From Candidatus Bathyarchaeota archaeon (GTDB lineage Archaea > Thermoproteota > Bathyarchaeia > Bathyarchaeales > SOJC01): DNA of 34,279 nt. Under the pieces are notes generated by a model. It was given only the letters and a program-made list of their open reading frames with translations, was not told the DNA's origin and searched no databases. The position numbers and the translations under genes are program-made. Below, one piece after another: positions 1 through 10,003 of this stretch. The stretch lies in NCBI GenBank assembly GCA_020352645.1, contig CP070683.1, positions 917,424 through 951,702 of the forward strand, read 5' to 3'. Numbering within the stretch: position 1 is the stretch's first letter; each line of letters begins with the position of its first letter.

Positions 1-30
1 CTTACAGAATAGCACAAGGTCAATGTCTTG

Positions 31-38
31 TATAAAAG
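31..38 (+). promoter_or_regulatory. Candidate TATA box upstream of the PUA-NAC pair
   Basis: The stretch TATAAAAG fits an archaeal TATA box. It would place a transcription start near position 60, about 70 bases before the first gene. No clear BRE element or Shine-Dalgarno site supports it, so this is tentative. Confidence 0.3.
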
Positions 39-133
39 TAACTCGTGTGGAGACACAATAGTACTCAGTCAAAAGCTTCAAGAATTGCGTTTGCGTAGCA
101 TATCTATTGTAGACGTCGTTAAGTGGCATCGTT

Positions 134-685
134 ATGCTGGTAGACCCTTTGCGGAAAATTCGAGTCATTGCTGATTATCAGTTCGGGCGAGGCGTAGGCA
201 AGAAACTCTTTCCTTCTGATGTTGAAATAGCCTTCTCCAAGCGAACTGGAAGAATAAGACATGTATACTTGGACCGAAAGATGATTGCAACTCTGCGACC
301 TACAAACGGATTCCTCGCCTTGACCATTGAAGGCGGTCGTCGATTGTTGCAGATTAAGCCCATTAGATTATGGGTTCAGGTTGAAGATGAAGCCGCAAAA
401 TTCATAGCAGAAGGCAGAAGCGTTTTCGCTAAACACGTGACTGATTGTGACGAGGGAATTAGGCCTGGAGAAGAAGTTGTTATCTTAAACTGCAAAACCG
501 AAGTCCTAGCTGTTGGCAGATCGGTGTTAGCAGGGAAAGAAATCATGGCGTTTAGACAAGGAGTCGCAGTTCGCATCAGACGTGGCGTTGATGAAGGGCG
601 GAGGGGGAAAGTTAAGAAGGAGAACCTGAAGACTATAGTCAGAGGCGAAAGAGTTGCGCAGAGGGATCAGTCCACGAGAAACTAA
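134..685 (+). CDS. PUA domain RNA-binding protein
   Basis: This 183-residue protein has a basic, beta-rich N-terminal part (about 1-80) followed by a PUA domain at about 84-160. The PUA fold is recognisable from VFAKHVTDCDEGIRPGEEV, then a VLAVGRS strand and a GVAVRIRRG strand. PUA domains bind structured RNA such as tRNA or rRNA and are found on archaeosine transglycosylase, pseudouridine synthase and stand-alone archaeal proteins. No catalytic domain is visible, so it is probably a small RNA-binding factor of the stand-alone type. The ATG has no strong ribosome-binding site. The gene overlaps the NAC start by 32 bases, so the two are probably co-transcribed and translationally coupled; a PUA protein next to NAC is a recurring archaeal arrangement. 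Its exact RNA target cannot be read from the sequence. Confidence 0.85.
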   Translation: MLVDPLRKIRVIADYQFGRGVGKKLFPSDVEIAFSKRTGRIRHVYLDRKMIATLRPTNGFLALTIEGGRRLLQIKPIRLWVQVEDEAAKFIAEGRSVFAKHVTDCDEGIRPGEEVVILNCKTEVLAVGRSVLAGKEIMAFRQGVAVRIRRGVDEGRRGKVKKENLKTIVRGERVAQRDQSTRN

Positions 686-1010
686 GCGGATGATGAAGCG
701 TATGGGACTGAGTATGGATGCGATGCCAGAAGTCGAACAGGTTATTTTCAGAACTAGTGTGAAAGAGATAATCGTAGAAGAGCCAGAGGTTGCTGTGCTG
801 AACCTGAAGGGACAGAAAATGTTCCAGGTAACTGGTGGAAAGATTACTGAGAAAACCTTAGAGGTTGAGAACGCGAAGCTCGCGATTCCTGAAGAAGACG
901 TGCGATTAGTGGCTGATCAAACCGGCAAGAGTGTCGAAGAAGCGAAGCAAGCTCTTGAGGAAAGCGGAGCGGATCTTGCTAAGGCGATCCTTCTTCTTCA
1001 AACAAAATAA
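654..1010 (+). CDS. nac: Nascent polypeptide-associated complex protein (archaeal NAC)
   Basis: Archaeal NAC forms a homodimer that sits at the ribosome exit tunnel and shields emerging chains. This 118-residue protein has the family's basic ribosome-contacting N-terminus (RRGISPRETKRMMKRMG), a NAC beta-barrel core at about 38-70 and a C-terminal UBA helix bundle at about 84-118 (VADQTGKSVEEAKQALEE). The start is TTG at 654, inside the end of the upstream PUA gene; it is preferred over the later internal ATGs because the basic N-terminus it adds is conserved in the family. The stop codon abuts the stop of the convergent pyrI gene with no spacer at all, so transcription of the two must terminate inside each other. 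Confidence 0.92.
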   Translation: MRRGISPRETKRMMKRMGLSMDAMPEVEQVIFRTSVKEIIVEEPEVAVLNLKGQKMFQVTGGKITEKTLEVENAKLAIPEEDVRLVADQTGKSVEEAKQALEESGADLAKAILLLQTK

Positions 1011-1475
1011 CTAGAACTGTTTTAAGATATCTTGCTTTTCCATTATGTATCTGCAATAATGGCATCTTATCATCATGGGTTGCTGAGACCTTACGTAGAA
1101 TTTCGGCTGAACAGGTTCATTACTATTAGATATGCATGCCGGGTTGCCGCATTTCACTATTCCCTTAATAACGTCAGGCAGCTTTACGCGCTTCTTGTCA
1201 ACTATTTTGTAGTCACGTATTATATTGATTGATGCATAAGGAGCTAGGAGAGCGATCTTATCGACTTCTTCAGGTTTTAGTTCCCTACCCTCAATTTTCA
1301 CAATATCCTTTGTATTTAACTGCTCGCTAAAGACATTCAGAGCGATCAGGACTATTCCATCTGTTCGGCCTGTTATCCCAAGGATTTTTACTACGTCAAG
1401 TGCATGTCCACCTGTGATGTGATCGATTACTGTGCCGTCTCTTATCTTTGAAACCCGAAGAGTTTTTTCATCCAT
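1011..1475 (-). CDS. pyrI: Aspartate carbamoyltransferase regulatory subunit
   Basis: PyrI binds nucleotide effectors and links catalytic PyrB trimers into the allosteric holoenzyme of pyrimidine synthesis. The 154-residue protein has the N-terminal allosteric domain (about 1-100, with DGTVIDHITGGHALDVVKIL near the effector site) and a C-terminal zinc domain whose four cysteines are visible at C109, C114, C138 and C141. Length is normal for the family. It is transcribed away from pyrB, with 90 bases between the two start codons, instead of lying downstream of pyrB in one operon. A TATA-like element at 1514-1518 read on the minus strand would give a leader of roughly 14 bases. Confidence 0.96.
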   Translation of the reverse strand: MDEKTLRVSKIRDGTVIDHITGGHALDVVKILGITGRTDGIVLIALNVFSEQLNTKDIVKIEGRELKPEEVDKIALLAPYASINIIRDYKIVDKKRVKLPDVIKGIVKCGNPACISNSNEPVQPKFYVRSQQPMMIRCHYCRYIMEKQDILKQF

Positions 1476-1513
1476 CTAGAACTCGCCTCTTAACCTGATT
1501 CGTGTAGCTAGCC

Positions 1514-1518
1514 TATAT
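1514..1518 (-). promoter_or_regulatory. Candidate TATA element for pyrI
   Basis: Read on the minus strand the site is TTCATATAGG, about 40 bases before the pyrI ATG. At the usual archaeal spacing transcription would begin about 14 bases upstream of the start codon. It lies back to back with the pyrB promoter candidate in the same 90-base spacer. Confidence 0.4.
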
Positions 1519-1520
1519 GA

Positions 1521-2498
<978 letters not shown>

Positions 2499-2623
2499 GT
2501 CAATATAGGTAGCTAACTGACTGTAGGACACAGCTATCCGAAGATGATATATCCAGACTTTTCCAGCTGGATAAAGCCCCGTCTTTGAGAACGTGAACAT
2601 GCGATGAATCCTTCAAGGCAAAG

Positions 2624-2631
2624 TTTATATC
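2624..2631 (+). promoter_or_regulatory. TATA box for the RNA polymerase operon
   Basis: TTTATATC preceded by purine-rich GGCAAAG (BRE-like) is a strong archaeal promoter signature. It predicts a start near 2655 and therefore an untranslated leader of about 160 bases before rpoB, which is long for an archaeal housekeeping operon. Confidence 0.55.
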
Positions 2632-2687
2632 AAGCGAATATGCCACTATGGCTTTAGCTCCAAAACGGACCACATGAAACATAAGGA

Positions 2688-2705
2688 GACCCGTCTTCTC
2701 GGGTC
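2688..2705 (+). repeat. Inverted repeat (hairpin) in the rpoB leader
   Basis: GACCCG and CGGGTC form a perfect 6-bp stem with a 6-base loop. It lies between the predicted transcription start and the rpoB ribosome-binding site, so it could act as a leader structure; it may also be coincidental. Confidence 0.4.
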
Positions 2706-2814
2706 GGATGATCCGGCCCAATTGGAGGAAACCCCTAGTTTGGAAGAAGAAACCAGAGAAAGATTTCCACTTCTACTCAGCACAAGCACAAGTTATTTGG
2801 AGGCAATTTGAGAA

Positions 2815-5800
2815 TTGGTTGAAATCACACAAGAGGAACTTCTACTTCTTCAGAGATCTTTTTTCCGGGAAAAGGGCCTTGTTAGGCAGCATTTGGATTC
2901 TTACAACGAGTTCATCGATAACGGTCTTCAGCAAATAATAGCGGAAACAGGCGAAATCAACGTCGAGATACCTGAGAGCCCCTACAAAATAAAACTGGGA
3001 CAAGCTTGGATAATCGACCCTCAGACCCGTATAAGCGGCGCCTATCTGACTGAAGTAGACGGCACTAAGCATGAAATACTGCCCATGGAGGCACGTTTCC
3101 GCAGCTTGTCATATGTAGCCCCCATCGCCGTAGAAATGACCCCGATAATCGATGGAAGAGAGCAGGATACTGAACTCGTGCTAATTGGCGACATACCTGT
3201 GATGCTTAAGTCGAAATTGTGCATTCTATCGCAGCTACAGACTGAAGAACTTGTTCTATATGGTGAAGACACAAATGATCCTGGTGGGTATTTCATAATA
3301 AACGGATCAGAGCGTGTCATTGTAGCACTGGAAGACTTGGCCCCTAACCGGATACTAGTGGATATTGACACAAGAGGCGCGCACCCCGTTTACCAAGCAA
3401 AAATCTTCTCTACAACTGTCGGCTTCAGAGCAAGGATTGAGCTCCGAGTGAAATCTGATGGGGCGATATACGTAACGATACCAGGTGTTCCATCTGAAAT
3501 CCCATTCATAATAGTGATGAGAGCACTTGGCGTCGAATCCGACAAAGATATTGCTGAACTGGTTTCGCCAAGTGAATCAATACAAAACATGCTTGAGCTC
3601 TCCTTTGAGAAAACGGTTGGAGTAGAGACCATCAAAGAGGCTCTTGAATACATAGGAAACAGGGTAGCTCATGGACAAGTATTGGAGTATCGCTTACAAA
3701 GAGCAGAGAGCATTCTAGATAAGAATTTCTTGCCGCATCTAGGCCGGACACCTGAAAAACGTGAAGAAAAAGCAGTCTTTCTAGGCGAGATGGCCTCACG
3801 AGCGATGGAGCTCAAACTTCGAAGACGCATGACAGATGACAAAGATCATTTTAAAAATAAGAGGTTGAAGCTAGCTGGCCCTCTTCTTGCTGATCTTTTC
3901 AGAGTCGCTTTCAGAAATCTATGCAGAGACATCAAGTATCAACTTGAGAGAATGGGGTTCAAACGACAAATGATAACTGTTTCAGCCGCAGTGCGCCCAG
4001 GCATAATCTCAGAGCGACTTCAACATGCATTGGCAACTGGCAACTGGGGCAGAGGGCGAGTCGGCATAACACAGCTTCTTGACAGGACGAATCTTGTATC
4101 AACTCTTAGTCATCTTCGAAGGCTGCAATCACCTCTTAGTCGCAGCCAACCAAACTTTGAAGCACGCGATCTGCATCCAACACATTGGGGTCGCTTGTGT
4201 CCAAACGAAACTCCGGAAGGATCGAACTGTGGTCTGGTGAAGAATCTCGCGCTATCCGCTTGCATATCAGTTGCTATAAGCGCTGAGAAAGTGCGACAAG
4301 TAGCCCACGGCCTAGGCGTCATATCTGTGCAAGACGCGAATCGCGAGCTTCGTCTTTCTGGTGCTAAAATCTTCATCAACGGTTCCCTAATAGGATACTA
4401 CCAAGATCCGTCAGATCTTGCCTACAGCTTGCGAAGCAGACGCCGGATTGGCGAGATTTCCTCAGAAATCAACGTTGCCCATCTCAGGACAAGTGGCGGA
4501 AGAGAGGAACTCTACATCAACTGTGACGAAGGACGCGTTCGAAGACCGTTAATAATGGTTGAAAATGGCATCTCAAACCTCCAGCCCGAGCACATTGACA
4601 AGATTAGATCGGGCGAATGGCTATGGGAGGATCTTGTCAAGAACATGCTGATAGAATATATTGACGCAGAAGAAGAAGAAAACGTATACGCAGCATTGAG
4701 TCTAGGCGAGATTACCTCAAAACACACACATCTTGAGCTTTCAACATACACAATCCTTGGCATATGTGCTTCTATAATCCCATATCCTGAACACAATCAG
4801 TCACCGCGTAACTCCTATGAAGCAGCTATGGCTAAGCAAGCTCTAGGTGTTTATTCAACCAACTTCATCTATCGAGTGGACTCCCGCTCTCATATCTTGC
4901 ACTACCCTCAAATCCCCCTTGTCAAGACAAAACCTATGGAAATTCTGGGCTACAGTGAAAGGCCATCCGGACAGAACTGCTTGGTTGCAGTGATGTCATT
5001 CGAGGGCTACAATATGGAAGACGCCCTGATCTTTAACAAAGCATCAATCGAACGGGGACTAGGTCGCTCCACGTTCAATCGGATATACGAGGCTGAATGC
5101 CGCCAATACTTGGGAGGATTGAAAGATCGATTCTTGATTCCTGAAGCAGGTATGAGAGGCTTCAGAGGCGAGCAATATTATCGTCTACTCGAACCTGACG
5201 GTGTTGTAAGTCTTGAAGCAAACGCTGCTGGGGGAGATGTCCTGATCGGAAGAACAAGCCCGCCAAGATTCCTCGAAGAATACAAGGAATTCGAGGTGAA
5301 GGGGCCCTCAATGCGAGATACATCCATAGACGTGAGACAATCTGAGGAAGGAATCGTTGACGCTGTTTTTGTAACGGAATCCAGAGAAGGAAACAAACTC
5401 GTCAAAGTTCGAGTGCGTGATGAGCGCATCCCGGAACTAGGGGATAAGTTTGCCTCACGCCATGGCCAGAAGGGCGTTATAGGCATGATCATACCGCAAG
5501 AGGATATGCCATTTTCAGAACTGGGCACAGTACCCGACATAGTAATAAACCCTCACGCTATGCCTTCACGAATGACAATAGGTCAATTCTTGGAGTCAAT
5601 GGCTGGGAAAATGGCTGCTGCTAGGGGAAGACCTGCTGACGGAACACCCTTCACAAATGAAGAATCCGGCGAAATAAAGCAAACACTAATGAAATGTGGC
5701 TTCAGTAACACTGGAAGAGAGGTCTTCTATAGCGGCATAACTGGTGAGAAATTTGCCGCTGACATTTTCGTGGGAAACGTCTACTATCAGAAGCTGCATC

Positions 5801-6177
5801 ACATGGTTTCCGATAAGATTCATGCTAGAGCGAGAGGACAGGTGCAAATGCTAACTAGACAGCCCACAGAAGGAAGAGCAAGAGGAGGCGGACTAAGATT
5901 CGGAGAAATGGAGCGGGATTGTTTGATCGGCCATGGTGCGGCAATGCTTCTGAGAGATCGTCTACTTGAAGAGTCAGACAAATATCTTCTTTATGTTTGT
6001 GAGAACTGTGGATACATAGCTTACTACGACATAAAGCGGAGAGAATACATTTGCCGCATATGTGAAGATGACGCTCACATCTCACCTGTTGCGATTTCAT
6101 ATGCGTTCAAGCTGCTCTTGCAGGAATTGATGAGCCTATGTGTTGCACCTCGTTTGAAGCTTACGGAGCGTGCTTAG
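2815..6177 (+). CDS. rpoB: DNA-directed RNA polymerase subunit B (unsplit)
   Basis: RpoB is the second-largest catalytic subunit of RNA polymerase. The 1120-residue chain is full length and collinear with crenarchaeal RpoB: N-terminal REKGLVRQHLDSYNEF, GEDTNDPGGYFIINGSERV, the fork/lobe HALATGNWGRGRVGITQLLDRTN region, NFEARDLHPTHWGRLCPNETPEG, IIPYPEHNQSPRN, VMSFEGYNMEDA, GDKFASRHGQKGVIG, RARGQVQMLTRQPTEGRARG, GGLRFGEMERDCLI and a C-terminal zinc motif (CENCGY, CRIC). It is not divided into B' and B'' as in many euryarchaea. The start is TTG at 2815 with GGAGG eleven bases upstream; an in-frame TGA at 2809 excludes a longer product. rpoA begins two bases after the stop. Confidence 0.98.
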   Translation: MVEITQEELLLLQRSFFREKGLVRQHLDSYNEFIDNGLQQIIAETGEINVEIPESPYKIKLGQAWIIDPQTRISGAYLTEVDGTKHEILPMEARFRSLSYVAPIAVEMTPIIDGREQDTELVLIGDIPVMLKSKLCILSQLQTEELVLYGEDTNDPGGYFIINGSERVIVALEDLAPNRILVDIDTRGAHPVYQAKIFSTTVGFRARIELRVKSDGAIYVTIPGVPSEIPFIIVMRALGVESDKDIAELVSPSESIQNMLELSFEKTVGVETIKEALEYIGNRVAHGQVLEYRLQRAESILDKNFLPHLGRTPEKREEKAVFLGEMASRAMELKLRRRMTDDKDHFKNKRLKLAGPLLADLFRVAFRNLCRDIKYQLERMGFKRQMITVSAAVRPGIISERLQHALATGNWGRGRVGITQLLDRTNLVSTLSHLRRLQSPLSRSQPNFEARDLHPTHWGRLCPNETPEGSNCGLVKNLALSACISVAISAEKVRQVAHGLGVISVQDANRELRLSGAKIFINGSLIGYYQDPSDLAYSLRSRRRIGEISSEINVAHLRTSGGREELYINCDEGRVRRPLIMVENGISNLQPEHIDKIRSGEWLWEDLVKNMLIEYIDAEEEENVYAALSLGEITSKHTHLELSTYTILGICASIIPYPEHNQSPRNSYEAAMAKQALGVYSTNFIYRVDSRSHILHYPQIPLVKTKPMEILGYSERPSGQNCLVAVMSFEGYNMEDALIFNKASIERGLGRSTFNRIYEAECRQYLGGLKDRFLIPEAGMRGFRGEQYYRLLEPDGVVSLEANAAGGDVLIGRTSPPRFLEEYKEFEVKGPSMRDTSIDVRQSEEGIVDAVFVTESREGNKLVKVRVRDERIPELGDKFASRHGQKGVIGMIIPQEDMPFSELGTVPDIVINPHAMPSRMTIGQFLESMAGKMAAARGRPADGTPFTNEESGEIKQTLMKCGFSNTGREVFYSGITGEKFAADIFVGNVYYQKLHHMVSDKIHARARGQVQMLTRQPTEGRARGGGLRFGEMERDCLIGHGAAMLLRDRLLEESDKYLLYVCENCGYIAYYDIKRREYICRICEDDAHISPVAISYAFKLLLQELMSLCVAPRLKLTERA

Positions 6178-6178
6178 A

Positions 6179-9100
6179 ATGGCATTTGAGGAAGTGGCTC
6201 ACAAGATAATAGACCAACTCAGATTCGGGCTTTTTTCGCCTCAGAAAATGAGAAGACTTTCAGTCGCGGAAATCCAAACCGCTGATACCTATGACGAAGA
6301 TGGCGCCCCAATCACCTCAGGCCTGATGGATGGGAGACTTGGCACCCTTGAGCCGAGACAAAGGTGCAAAACGTGTGGCAACACCGCCATCCGATGTCCA
6401 GGGCACTTCGGACACGTTGAACTTGCCGTTCCAATAATCCACATAGAATTCACGAAGGTTATACATAACCTGCTAAGCGCTACATGCAGAAACTGCGGAC
6501 GCATAACACTGCCGGAAGAGCGATTGAATAGAATCAGAGATCGCATCAAAGAAATCCGCAAACTCCTCGGGGAAGTTCCAACTACAGTCTACAAAAAGGT
6601 GTTGAAAGATGCGAAAACAAAGGAATGCCCTTACTGTGGAACACCCCAGTACAAAATAGTTTTCGAAAAGCCAACTCGATACCGAGAAGAAGTACCAGAA
6701 GGCGGTTCTCCACAGTTAACCCCAAGTATTGTTCGCGAACGACTTGAGCGAATACCGAATGAGGATTTGGAGCTTTTTGGCTTTCACCCCCAAACAGCAA
6801 GACCGGAATGGATGGTTCTACAGGTTCTCCTCGTTCCTCCCGTGTATGTTAGGCCATCTATAACTTTGGAGTCTGGAATCCGCTCAGAAGACGATCTAAC
6901 TCACAAATTAGTTGACATCATAAGGATTAACCAGCGACTAAAGGAGAATATGGAGGCTGGAGCTCCAACACTTATCATACAAGACTTGTCAGAATTGCTT
7001 CAATATCATGTGACAACCTATTTCAATAATGAAGCGTCAGGAATTCCACCTGCTAGACATCGATCTGGACGAGCGTTGAAAACTCTCTGCCAACGCCTTA
7101 AAGGAAAGGAAGGTCGTTTTCGAAGCAATCTCTCGGGAAAAAGAGTGGACTTCTCTGCAAGAACTGTCATTTCTCCTGATCCTAATATTGACATCAGTGA
7201 AGTCGGAGTGCCGCTTGCTGTAGCTATGAAACTCTCTATTCCTGACAAAGTGACCGATTGGAACCTTGAGGAAATGCAGACTTTCGTTAAGAATGGACCG
7301 GGCAGGTATCCAGGCGCACTCTATGTGGTTAGACCAGACGGGAAACGAATCCGTCTTGAATTTGTGGTTGATCGCCAGAAGGTTGCCGAGGCGATAGAAC
7401 CTGGTTTTGTTGTAGAAAGACATCTCAAGAATGGAGACGTAGCCATTTTTAATCGTCAACCTTCACTTCATCGAATGTCAATCATGGCTCATTACGTGAA
7501 AGTTCTGCCATACAAGACATTTCGTCTTCACCTGTGTGTGTGTCCCCCGTACAACGCTGACTTTGATGGAGATGAGATGAACCTGCACATACCTCAAAGT
7601 GAAGAGGCCCAAACAGAGGCTCTTATACTGATGCAGGTTCAGGATCAGATACTATCTCCAAGATTTGGCGGGCCTATAATCGGAGCAATTCGAGATTTTA
7701 TCACTTCTGCTTATATATTGACGAAGAAGTCAACATTGCTTTCCAAGGAGGAAGTAACGAGACTGTTGAGTGCAGCAGGATATGAGGGGTTACTACCAAA
7801 ACCTGTAGTAAGAGCACCGAAGCCGAAATGGACTGGGAAACAGATTTTCGGGCTATTCCTTCCGAAGGATTTCAACTATTCGCTGAAAGCTACTATTTGT
7901 CATAGTTGTGTTAAATGCGAAAAAGAGAAGTGTCCTCATGACGCCTTTGTTGTCATTAAGAATGGCAAGCTGAAATCAGGCGTTATCGACAGAAGATCAA
8001 TAGGTGCAGAGCAATCTGAAAGCATTCTTCATCGTATAATAAAAGATTACGGTGCACAAAGAGGGCGACAGTTTCTAAACAATATCTGTCAAATGCTCAA
8101 GCTTTTCATGTCTACACGTGGATTCACCTACTCTTTCGATGAATTGGAGCTTTCACCGAGGGCACAAAACAGAATCGGCAGAACGCTAGCGAAATATGAA
8201 AGAAATGTACAGAAGCTCATTGATGCTTATAGAAAAGGAACACTTCAAAGACTTCCTGGTCAATCTCTACATGACTCATTTGAAATATACGTTATGAATG
8301 AGCTTGCAAAAGCTAGAGATGATGCGGGGAAAATCGCTGATGAAGACTTCACCATCGAGAATGCAGGCATAATAATGACGCGCACAGGAGCGCGAGGCTC
8401 AAATTTGAACATAGGACAGATGACGGCCTCGGTAGGACAGCAGTCTGTACGGGGAAAACGCATTATGCGAGGCTATGTTCAACGAGCTTTACCCCACTTT
8501 GAGCCTGGCGATCCATCCCCTAAAGCGAGAGGTTTCGTTTACTCATCTTATCAATCAGGTCTGGATCCGGTGGAATTCTTTTTCCATGCCATGGGAGGAC
8601 GCGAAGGCTTAGTAGACACAGCTGTGAGAACTCAGCAAAGTGGCTATATGCAAAGACGATTGATTAATGCTCTTGAGCATCTAAGAATAGAGTATGATGG
8701 AACGGTGCGCAATTCCATAGGTGACGTTGTGCAGTTCCGATATGGAGAGGACGGAGTTGATCCCGCAAAAAGCGATCATGGGAAAGCTGTAAACGTTAGC
8801 AGACTCATTGACCAAGCCAGCATCATGATGGGGGGAGGTCGCCCTTCATCAGAGAAGTACATTGAAAAAAGACTAAAGGACTCACAGAATAGACTCACGC
8901 CAAAGTTGATAGATGAATTGGAAACTAACTTGAAAAAGGCGAAGCTGAACAGGAAAGGAGTGGATCGCATCACAGAGCTAACAATGAAACACTACAAGAG
9001 AGCCCTGGTCGAACCTGGTGAAGCTGTTGGCATCGTAGCAGCTCAATCTATAGGTGAACCAGGTACGCAGATGACTCTGCGGACCTTTCACTATGCTGGT

Positions 9101-10003
9101 GTCAGGGAACAGAACGTCACTCTAGGTCTACCTAGACTAATAGAAATCGTGGATGCAAGAAGAATCCCTTCAACGCCTGTCATGGCGATATACCTCGACA
9201 AGATTCATCGCAAAAGCAGAGAAGAAGCCACCAAAATAGCCAGAAGAATCGTCTATACAGCTGTGGAGGACATTGCGAAGGCGGTTTATGATGATCCTAA
9301 GAACGAAGAAATCGTAGTTGAACTTGACAAAACTGTGATGGAAAGTAGAAGTGTCTCAATCGAAGAGACGAGAGATGCGATACAGATCAGCGGATGTACA
9401 ACAAGAAGCCGAGGAAGAAGAATCTATGTGAAACCTAAGAAGATTGAAGACCGTAAGAAGCTCTTAGAAAAGATAATCGCTCACCACGTAAAAGGAGTTC
9501 CAGGTGTCAAGCGTGTTCTGGTTGCTGAAGAAAAGGGCGAATGGGTAATCAGAACAGATGGTTCTAATCTGCCGAAAGTTCTTGAAATCGAGGGAGTAGA
9601 TCCAACGAGATCCACCACTAATCATGTTCACGAAATTGCTAAGATGCTCGGCATAGAAGCAGCCCGTAACTCACTTATCAGGGAGGCATTGGGCGTGTTG
9701 GAAGAGCAAGGCTTGGATGTTGATGTTAGACACATAATGCTGGTTGCAGATATCATGACTGCTACGGGCGAAGTGAGACAGATCGGTCGCCACGGAATCA
9801 GTGGAGCGAAATCCAGCGTGCTGGCTCGAGCAGCCTTTGAAATTACGGTTCCAAACATTGTTGAAGCTGCGATTATGGGTAAATCAGATCCACTGTGCGG
9901 TGTGACCGAAAACGTTATAGTGGGGCAATCTATACCCATTGGCACCGGCCTTGTGAATCTATACATGTCTACTCTGGCTGACAAACAGGAGAAAACCGGA
10001 TGA
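6179..10003 (+). CDS. rpoA: DNA-directed RNA polymerase subunit A, A' and A'' fused
   Basis: This is the largest, catalytic RNA polymerase subunit. Most archaea split it into rpoA1 and rpoA2; here one 1274-residue frame spans both. The N-terminal zinc motifs (CKTCGNTAIRCPGHFGH, CRNCG, CPYCG) are followed by the catalytic loop NADFDGDEMN at about 459-468 with metal-binding D461, D463 and D465. The A'' hallmark EPGEAVGIVAAQSIGEPG follows at about 944, and the chain ends with the usual A'' tail. The zone where other archaea are split falls within the lysine-rich stretch before it, and no stop codon or internal restart is visible. A cysteine cluster CHSCVKCEKEKCPHDAF sits in the A' part. ATG at 6179 is preferred to the GTG at 6170, which would overlap rpoB. 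The last four bases overlap the rpl30e start (ATGA). Confidence 0.97.
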   Translation: MAFEEVAHKIIDQLRFGLFSPQKMRRLSVAEIQTADTYDEDGAPITSGLMDGRLGTLEPRQRCKTCGNTAIRCPGHFGHVELAVPIIHIEFTKVIHNLLSATCRNCGRITLPEERLNRIRDRIKEIRKLLGEVPTTVYKKVLKDAKTKECPYCGTPQYKIVFEKPTRYREEVPEGGSPQLTPSIVRERLERIPNEDLELFGFHPQTARPEWMVLQVLLVPPVYVRPSITLESGIRSEDDLTHKLVDIIRINQRLKENMEAGAPTLIIQDLSELLQYHVTTYFNNEASGIPPARHRSGRALKTLCQRLKGKEGRFRSNLSGKRVDFSARTVISPDPNIDISEVGVPLAVAMKLSIPDKVTDWNLEEMQTFVKNGPGRYPGALYVVRPDGKRIRLEFVVDRQKVAEAIEPGFVVERHLKNGDVAIFNRQPSLHRMSIMAHYVKVLPYKTFRLHLCVCPPYNADFDGDEMNLHIPQSEEAQTEALILMQVQDQILSPRFGGPIIGAIRDFITSAYILTKKSTLLSKEEVTRLLSAAGYEGLLPKPVVRAPKPKWTGKQIFGLFLPKDFNYSLKATICHSCVKCEKEKCPHDAFVVIKNGKLKSGVIDRRSIGAEQSESILHRIIKDYGAQRGRQFLNNICQMLKLFMSTRGFTYSFDELELSPRAQNRIGRTLAKYERNVQKLIDAYRKGTLQRLPGQSLHDSFEIYVMNELAKARDDAGKIADEDFTIENAGIIMTRTGARGSNLNIGQMTASVGQQSVRGKRIMRGYVQRALPHFEPGDPSPKARGFVYSSYQSGLDPVEFFFHAMGGREGLVDTAVRTQQSGYMQRRLINALEHLRIEYDGTVRNSIGDVVQFRYGEDGVDPAKSDHGKAVNVSRLIDQASIMMGGGRPSSEKYIEKRLKDSQNRLTPKLIDELETNLKKAKLNRKGVDRITELTMKHYKRALVEPGEAVGIVAAQSIGEPGTQMTLRTFHYAGVREQNVTLGLPRLIEIVDARRIPSTPVMAIYLDKIHRKSREEATKIARRIVYTAVEDIAKAVYDDPKNEEIVVELDKTVMESRSVSIEETRDAIQISGCTTRSRGRRIYVKPKKIEDRKKLLEKIIAHHVKGVPGVKRVLVAEEKGEWVIRTDGSNLPKVLEIEGVDPTRSTTNHVHEIAKMLGIEAARNSLIREALGVLEEQGLDVDVRHIMLVADIMTATGEVRQIGRHGISGAKSSVLARAAFEITVPNIVEAAIMGKSDPLCGVTENVIVGQSIPIGTGLVNLYMSTLADKQEKTG

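Larger units (their letters stand above)
2499..2814 (+). other. 316-base spacer and leader upstream of rpoB
   Basis: This is the place where archaea usually encode RNA polymerase subunit H. I translated all frames and found no convincing RpoH. What can be seen is a good TATA box at 2624-2631, a perfect 6-bp hairpin at 2688-2705, and a 45-codon open frame at 2674-2811 that starts with ATG and ends in TGA four bases before the rpoB start, in the same frame as rpoB. A strong GGAGG at 2799-2803 serves rpoB. The 3' half may be a structured leader or encode a short leader peptide; the 5' half holds nothing I recognise. Confidence 0.5.

Noticed and set aside
2500-2721. 73-residue minus-strand open frame and several plus-strand fragments in the pyrB-rpoB spacer as a possible rpoH
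   Set aside because: None shows the conserved RpoH core (LVP-H start, L-S-E-E-E, DP, GD-IKI, TAG-YYR). One plus-strand fragment begins LSEDDISRLF but soon hits a stop, and the remaining pieces do not match in any frame.
2708-2938. 76-residue plus-strand open frame overlapping the rpoB start
   Set aside because: Its second half lies inside the conserved N-terminus of RpoB in another frame, and it has no recognisable family; it is a shadow.
6170-6178. Upstream GTG start for rpoA
   Set aside because: It would overlap the end of rpoB by eight bases. The ATG at 6179 gives the family N-terminus and is two bases after the rpoB stop.
7037-7459. 140-residue minus-strand open frame
   Set aside because: It lies antisense within the conserved part of rpoA and resembles no protein family.
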